From Acidobacteriota bacterium (GTDB lineage Bacteria; Acidobacteriota; Terriglobia; Bryobacterales; Bryobacteraceae): a DNA stretch of 64,000 bases. The stretch spans positions 1-64,000 of the forward strand of contig JANXRE010000068.1 of the NCBI GenBank assembly GCA_025353165.1. The letters are read 5' to 3'. The notes under the pieces were generated by a model. That model did no database searches. It was not told where the DNA came from and worked only from the letters and a program-made list of their open reading frames with translations. Positions 60,447 to 64,000 of this stretch are shown here, piece by piece. Both the position numbers and the translations under genes were made by a program. The stretch's first letter is position 1; the number at the start of each line of letters is the position of its first letter.

Positions 60447-61289
60447 GTGTCCGTCTCGAGACAAACCGAGCCCAGCCGCGGCCGGCTTGATCATCTACTG
60501 CCGCAGGGCTACCTCAACGGGTTCACCGACCCATCAATCCCGGGCCAACTTTTCGTTTACGACATAAGAAAGCAACTATGGTTTGAGAGCGGCACTACCC
60601 GTGTGGCAGCGATCCGTGGTTTCTACGATTATTCACATGGCAGCGATCCGGATACGACTGCAGACGAAGCCTTCAGAGAATTCGAAGAGAAGTTTCCTAA
60701 TGTCGTGCGCGAGCTGGTCGGTAAAGGCTTTTCGAGCTGGCAAGAACATCTCGATTTTCTTCTCGGATACGCGCAGATGTTGCGCGCAAGAACCGAACTG
60801 TTCCGCGAACAGGACTTGGCTCAGGCGCGTCAGGCCACGATGGTTCGAGTAAAGGAAGTGTTTCAAGACCCCAAAACCGGACAGACGGCGATACGGTATG
60901 AACCTCTCACCGAAACGGGTGCGGAACTTGAAACGCTGCTACGCAACATGAGTATCACAAAAATGCGTGGCGAGATCGACAAAGGTGCGGCATTCTTCTC
61001 GAAGATGTACTGGTGTCTTCGGGTCACTGGGGATCGGTCCGATCCGGTCATTACCGGTGATAATCCCGTTATTGTCGAGGGTCAAGCGCCTACGCTCGGT
61101 GCGGCACTAGACGACCCGCGCACGCTCGTGTTCTTCCCAGTGTGCTGGCAAGCGTGCCTAGTCGGGAGTCCCGGGAGCTTCAAGGTTGATACCGATTCGT
61201 TCCATGCCTGCGATTTACGGCGGCTTCGGTCTCGTTATCTTCGGACCGACGGCCGTTTTGCGTATTCTCCCACTCGCGTCTCGGAATAA
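60447..61289 (+). CDS. DUF4238 protein
   Basis: 280 residues from GTG 60447 (GTG 60423 is also in frame). LDHLLPQGYLNGFTDPSIPG near the start is the DUF4238 signature ('H.lPq.yL..Ft'), with ITGDNPVIVEG later in the protein. Function unknown; DUF4238 proteins are often in accessory or defence-type regions. Codon use appears less GC-biased than neighbours, which hints at recent transfer. It lies next to the decayed SDR gene. Confidence 0.75.
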   Translation: MSVSRQTEPSRGRLDHLLPQGYLNGFTDPSIPGQLFVYDIRKQLWFESGTTRVAAIRGFYDYSHGSDPDTTADEAFREFEEKFPNVVRELVGKGFSSWQEHLDFLLGYAQMLRARTELFREQDLAQARQATMVRVKEVFQDPKTGQTAIRYEPLTETGAELETLLRNMSITKMRGEIDKGAAFFSKMYWCLRVTGDRSDPVITGDNPVIVEGQAPTLGAALDDPRTLVFFPVCWQACLVGSPGSFKVDTDSFHACDLRRLRSRYLRTDGRFAYSPTRVSE

Positions 61290-61343
61290 GTCCACAAGGT
61301 CGTGTAGTCCCCGGCACGGACATTTGGTGGTCGGTGCCCCAGA

Positions 61344-61412
61344 AGCGGCGTTCTCGGAAGCCGGCAGACATTTCTGCCCAAGAAACTTAGGTTGGCGCTT
61401 ATGGGCGGCCCC
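61344..61412 (+). repeat. Palindromic repeat, family 2, copy B
   Basis: Similar to 46936-47000, sharing CGGCAGACA/CGGCAGCCA, CCCAAGAA and GCGCTTATGGG (the last resembling the reverse complement of the right arm of copy A). The complementary arm is not present here, so this copy cannot fold into the long hairpin. In the 244-bp gap between the DUF4238 gene and the beta-helix lipoprotein gene. Confidence 0.55.
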
Positions 61413-61533
61413 CCTGAACCGCGGCCGACTCCCCCGTTCGGCCTCTCGCCGGGCTGAAAACAGCGGTTCCCGGGAAGACCCGCGCGGACGGGCGTACGCC
61501 CCACCACCCTCCGACTGAGCTATCCTTGAGCAC

Positions 61534-62751
61534 ATGTCCAGAGGGTGCGTTGTTCTTGTTCTTAGCGGTCTGCTGATTCTGGGGTCCTGCTCCAAACAAA
61601 CCGGCCTGACTCCCGGCCCCGGCTTCCGCAAAGCCTTGCAGGAAGCTCTCATTCAGGCCCAGCCCGGCGCGGTGATCGAGATCCCGGAAGGGAAACACGA
61701 CATCGACGGGCCGCTCACGCTCACCGTCGATAACGTCACGCTGCGCGGCAAGGGAATCGACAAAAGCGTCCTGTCGTTCCTGAACCAGACCTCCGGATCC
61801 GCCGGCCTCACGGTTACGGCGAACGGTTTCACCGTCGAGGATCTGGCCGTCGAGGACACCAAGGGCGACGGCATCAAGATCAAGGGCGGCACGGGCGTCA
61901 CCTTCCGCCGCTTCCGCGCCGAGTGGACCGGCGGCGCCAAAGAGACCAACGGCTCCTACGGAATCTATCCGGTGGAGTGCAAGGACGTCCTGATCGAGGA
62001 CTCGATCGTTAAGGGCGCTTCCGACGCGGGCTTCTATGTCGGCCAGTCGCGCAACATCGTCGTGCGGCGAAACCGCGCCGAGATGAACGTCGCGGGCATC
62101 GAGATCGAGAACTCGGTGAACGCCGACGTCTACGAGAACGTCGCCACCAACAACGCCGGCGGCATCCTGGTCTTCAATCTCCCCGACCTGCCGATGAAAG
62201 GCGGGAAGATCACGCGCGTGTACAAGAACCAGGTATTCGCGAACAATCATCCCAACTTCGCGCCCAAGGGGAACATGGTCGCGCAGGTGTCTTCCGGCAC
62301 GGGCGTGATCGTTCTTGCGACCAGCCAGATCGAGGTCTTCCAGAACACGTTCAAAGACAACAAATCCGTGAACGTGAACATACTCAGCTATCAGAGCACG
62401 GGGAATCCGATCAAGGACACGGCCTACGATCCGTACACCGAGGCCATCCACGTTCACGACAACACGTTCTCGGGCGGCGGCGACGCTCCCGACGGAAAGG
62501 TCGCGACGCTCGCGAAAGCGGTCGGCGCGCCGCTCGCAAGCATCCTGTATGATGGCGTCGTCAATCCGAAGCGCATGACCGCGAAAAAGCAGTTGCCGGA
62601 CGAAGCGCGCATTTGCATCGAGAACAACGGCGACGCGACCTTCCTGAACTACGACGCCGCCCACGAATTCAAGAAGCCGAGCCGCGATATCTCGCCGCAT
62701 AAGTGCAGCCTCCCTGCCCTGCCCGCGGTCACGCTGCCCTCCGGAGCGTGA
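61534..62751 (+). CDS. Parallel beta-helix lipoprotein (TIGR03805-like)
   Basis: 405 residues with a lipobox VLSGLLILGSC. The mature protein has right-handed beta-helix repeats (GVTFRRFRAEWTGGAKETNG, NIVVRRNRAEMNVAGIEIE, NADVYENVATNNAGGILVF), with two-base gap to the next gene, which encodes a c-type cytochrome. These two families occur side by side in many proteobacteria and acidobacteria (TIGR03805/TIGR03806), suggesting an outer-membrane or periplasmic redox pair of unknown substrate. Confidence 0.85.
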   Translation: MSRGCVVLVLSGLLILGSCSKQTGLTPGPGFRKALQEALIQAQPGAVIEIPEGKHDIDGPLTLTVDNVTLRGKGIDKSVLSFLNQTSGSAGLTVTANGFTVEDLAVEDTKGDGIKIKGGTGVTFRRFRAEWTGGAKETNGSYGIYPVECKDVLIEDSIVKGASDAGFYVGQSRNIVVRRNRAEMNVAGIEIENSVNADVYENVATNNAGGILVFNLPDLPMKGGKITRVYKNQVFANNHPNFAPKGNMVAQVSSGTGVIVLATSQIEVFQNTFKDNKSVNVNILSYQSTGNPIKDTAYDPYTEAIHVHDNTFSGGGDAPDGKVATLAKAVGAPLASILYDGVVNPKRMTAKKQLPDEARICIENNGDATFLNYDAAHEFKKPSRDISPHKCSLPALPAVTLPSGA

Positions 62752-62753
62752 GA

Positions 62754-63791
62754 ATGAAGCGCGCGGTACCGGCGCTGGCGGCGTGTCTGCTATCGTCGTG
62801 CGGCTATTTCAGCAAGGACGTCCGGCCGGTCCTGGACGAGCCGTTTCCGAAAAAGCTCTCCGAGTGGCGGCTGTTTGTGGGCGACCTGAAGCAACTGCGG
62901 CCCAACGCAGGCGTGGTCCCCTACGACCTGAACACGCCGCTGTTTTCCGACTACGCCGACAAGTCGCGCTACGTGTGGATGCCGAAGGGAGCCGCGGCCC
63001 GTTACCGCCCTACCGAAGCCTTCGAGTTTCCGCCGGGGGCGGTGCTCGCGAAAACGTTCTCCTATTCCGGCCGCATCGTCGAGACCCGCCTGCTGGTGAA
63101 CACCAGGAAAGGATGGGTCGGGGTTCCTTATGTGTGGAACGATCGGCAGACCGACGCGACGCTCGAGATCGCGCCCGATCCCGTCACGGTGCATTGGAAG
63201 AACCTCACGATTCAGTACATCATTCCGAACACCAACCAGTGCAAATCGTGTCACGACCGGTCCAAGACCGTGGTGCCCATCGGTCCCAAAGCGCGGCACC
63301 TGAACAAGACCTACGCGTACTCGACCGGACCCGAGAATCAACTCGAGCACTGGACGAAAATCGGCTACCTGACCGGCGCGCCGTACCCGGCGAGCGCTCC
63401 GCGAAACGCGGCTTGGGACAATCCGTCCTCCGGCACGCTCGAACAGCGCGCGCGAGCGTATCTGGATGCCAACTGCTCGCATTGCCACAACCCGCAAGGC
63501 CCCGCCGATAACACGGGATTGTACTTGACAGCCGACCAGCCGGATCCTCTGCGGATCGGCTTCTGCAAGGTGCCGGTAGCGGCGGGCCACGGCTCGGGCG
63601 ATTTGCGGTTCGACATGGTCCACGGAAAGCCGGACGAGTCGATCCTCATACACCGCATGGATTCGGTCGAGCCGAAGGTGATGATGCCCGAAATCGGCCG
63701 CTCGACCGTGCACCGCGAAGGCGTGGAACTGATCCGCGCCTGGGTGAAAGGCGTGCGGGGAGACTGCGTTAACCCGCGCGCGAACGATTAA
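62754..63791 (+). CDS. c-type cytochrome of the SO_2930/HNE_0200 (TIGR03806) type
   Basis: 345 residues from ATG 62754. N-terminus MKRAVPALAACLLSSCGYFS has a lipobox SSC. Two CxxCH heme motifs are visible: CKSCH and CSHCH; the last portion includes MVHGKPDESILIHRM with possible axial Met/His. VRPVLDEPFPKKLSEWRLF and NTPLFSDYADKSRYVWMPKG are family-type. Lies 2 bases after the beta-helix gene, so both are co-transcribed. Electron acceptor unknown. Confidence 0.88.
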   Translation: MKRAVPALAACLLSSCGYFSKDVRPVLDEPFPKKLSEWRLFVGDLKQLRPNAGVVPYDLNTPLFSDYADKSRYVWMPKGAAARYRPTEAFEFPPGAVLAKTFSYSGRIVETRLLVNTRKGWVGVPYVWNDRQTDATLEIAPDPVTVHWKNLTIQYIIPNTNQCKSCHDRSKTVVPIGPKARHLNKTYAYSTGPENQLEHWTKIGYLTGAPYPASAPRNAAWDNPSSGTLEQRARAYLDANCSHCHNPQGPADNTGLYLTADQPDPLRIGFCKVPVAAGHGSGDLRFDMVHGKPDESILIHRMDSVEPKVMMPEIGRSTVHREGVELIRAWVKGVRGDCVNPRAND

Positions 63792-63882
63792 CCAAATGGT
63801 TAGCAAAATCAAGTTTATCCAAACCTGTTTTCAACGGCTTAGCTTTCGGCAACGAGCGTGCATTGGAAAGGACATGCGAAAC

Positions 63883-64000
63883 ATGAACAACTTCGGCGCA
63901 GACGAAACCGGCGGTGAAGGGTTGGCGCGGCTGGTCCCCGCGCTGGTGATCGTCCTGATGACGGTTGCATCCTGGGTTGGAGTTTTCGTGGTCCTTCGCG
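63883..64000 (+). CDS. Membrane protein, N-terminal part (runs off window)
   Basis: From ATG 63883: MNNFGADETGGEGLARLVPA followed by a hydrophobic helix (LVIVLMTVASWVGVFVVLR) that continues past base 64000. GGAAAGG about 10 bases upstream supports this ATG; an ATG at 63874 is also in frame. Family not identifiable. The gap 63792-63882 shows no strong promoter or terminator. Confidence 0.55.
   Translation, partial: MNNFGADETGGEGLARLVPALVIVLMTVASWVGVFVVLR

Noticed and set aside
1-64000. Insertion sequence or prophage
   Set aside because: No transposase, integrase, capsid or terminase motif was found; gene order is chromosomal.
1-64000. tRNA or rRNA genes
   Set aside because: No cloverleaf with T-loop GTTCGAATC-type sequence or rRNA core sequence was noticed in the intergenic gaps.

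Overview
The window is high-GC, gene-dense bacterial chromosome with no phage, plasmid, tRNA or rRNA gene that I can recognise. The gene complement points to a soil Acidobacteriota of the Bryobacterales/Solibacter type: Tat-signal Gfo/Idh/MocA oxidoreductases with a sugar isomerase, several secreted Zn-peptidases, a nine-heme cytochrome with a gluconate-dehydrogenase-like pair, an ECF/cupin regulator pair, and N-terminally coiled SAM methyltransferases. This lineage call is inference from gene content; no rRNA is present to fix it.

Layout. 0-3.6 kb: anmK (partial) and mutS, then a Phd-type antitoxin with a truncated toxin. 3.3-8.5 kb, minus strand: a compact housekeeping run rsmB-rpe-bamD-response regulator-yajQ-hydrolase. 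8.5-16.8 kb: ECF sigma with cupin partner, M16 peptidase, a TPM/nucleotidyltransferase/LemA block, then an aldehyde dehydrogenase and a FAH-fold enzyme that look like the end of a non-phosphorylative sugar-acid pathway, and an APC permease. 16.8-20.4 kb: BrnTA with a clear operator palindrome, a STAS protein and adhE. 20.5-30.2 kb: Gfo/Idh, rhodanese, LD-carboxypeptidase, aminotransferase, SDR, a membrane acyltransferase, M20 peptidase, a transglutaminase-like protein, ruvB, folK. 30.2-33.8 kb, minus: a tightly overlapped run of membrane spermidine-synthase-like protein, heptose kinase and GmhB-like phosphatase. 34.2-41.8 kb: isomerase + Gfo/Idh pair, M28 peptidase, and a four-gene ATGA/GTGA-coupled operon (gluconate dehydrogenase subunit 3, GMC/Fe-S flavoprotein, nine-heme cytochrome, phosphoesterase). 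41.9-44.9 kb: TIGR00300 enzyme, queF, methyltransferase. 45-49 kb: several decayed genes (5'-truncated sigma factor, rbfA-like/rtcB remnants) around an MFS permease. 49.4-53.2 kb: arylsulfotransferase, MBL hydrolase and PAPS sulfotransferase. 53.5-64 kb: GH36 alpha-galactosidase, LolA-like protein, small membrane protein, DinB-like and gluzincin proteins, MOSC protein, SDR pseudogene, DUF4238 protein, and a beta-helix lipoprotein paired with a c-type cytochrome.

The most unusual feature is a family of ten 46-bp double-hairpin elements dispersed between 21.9 and 56.7 kb. Six are in one orientation and then four in the other. Their base differences nearly all fall in loops or preserve pairing, and one copy changes both sides of a stem pair. 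One copy supplies the stop/start junction between the heptose kinase and the phosphatase genes, another encodes the C-terminal tail of an SDR, and several lie beside gene remnants. A second, palindromic repeat family is represented at 46.9 and 61.3 kb.
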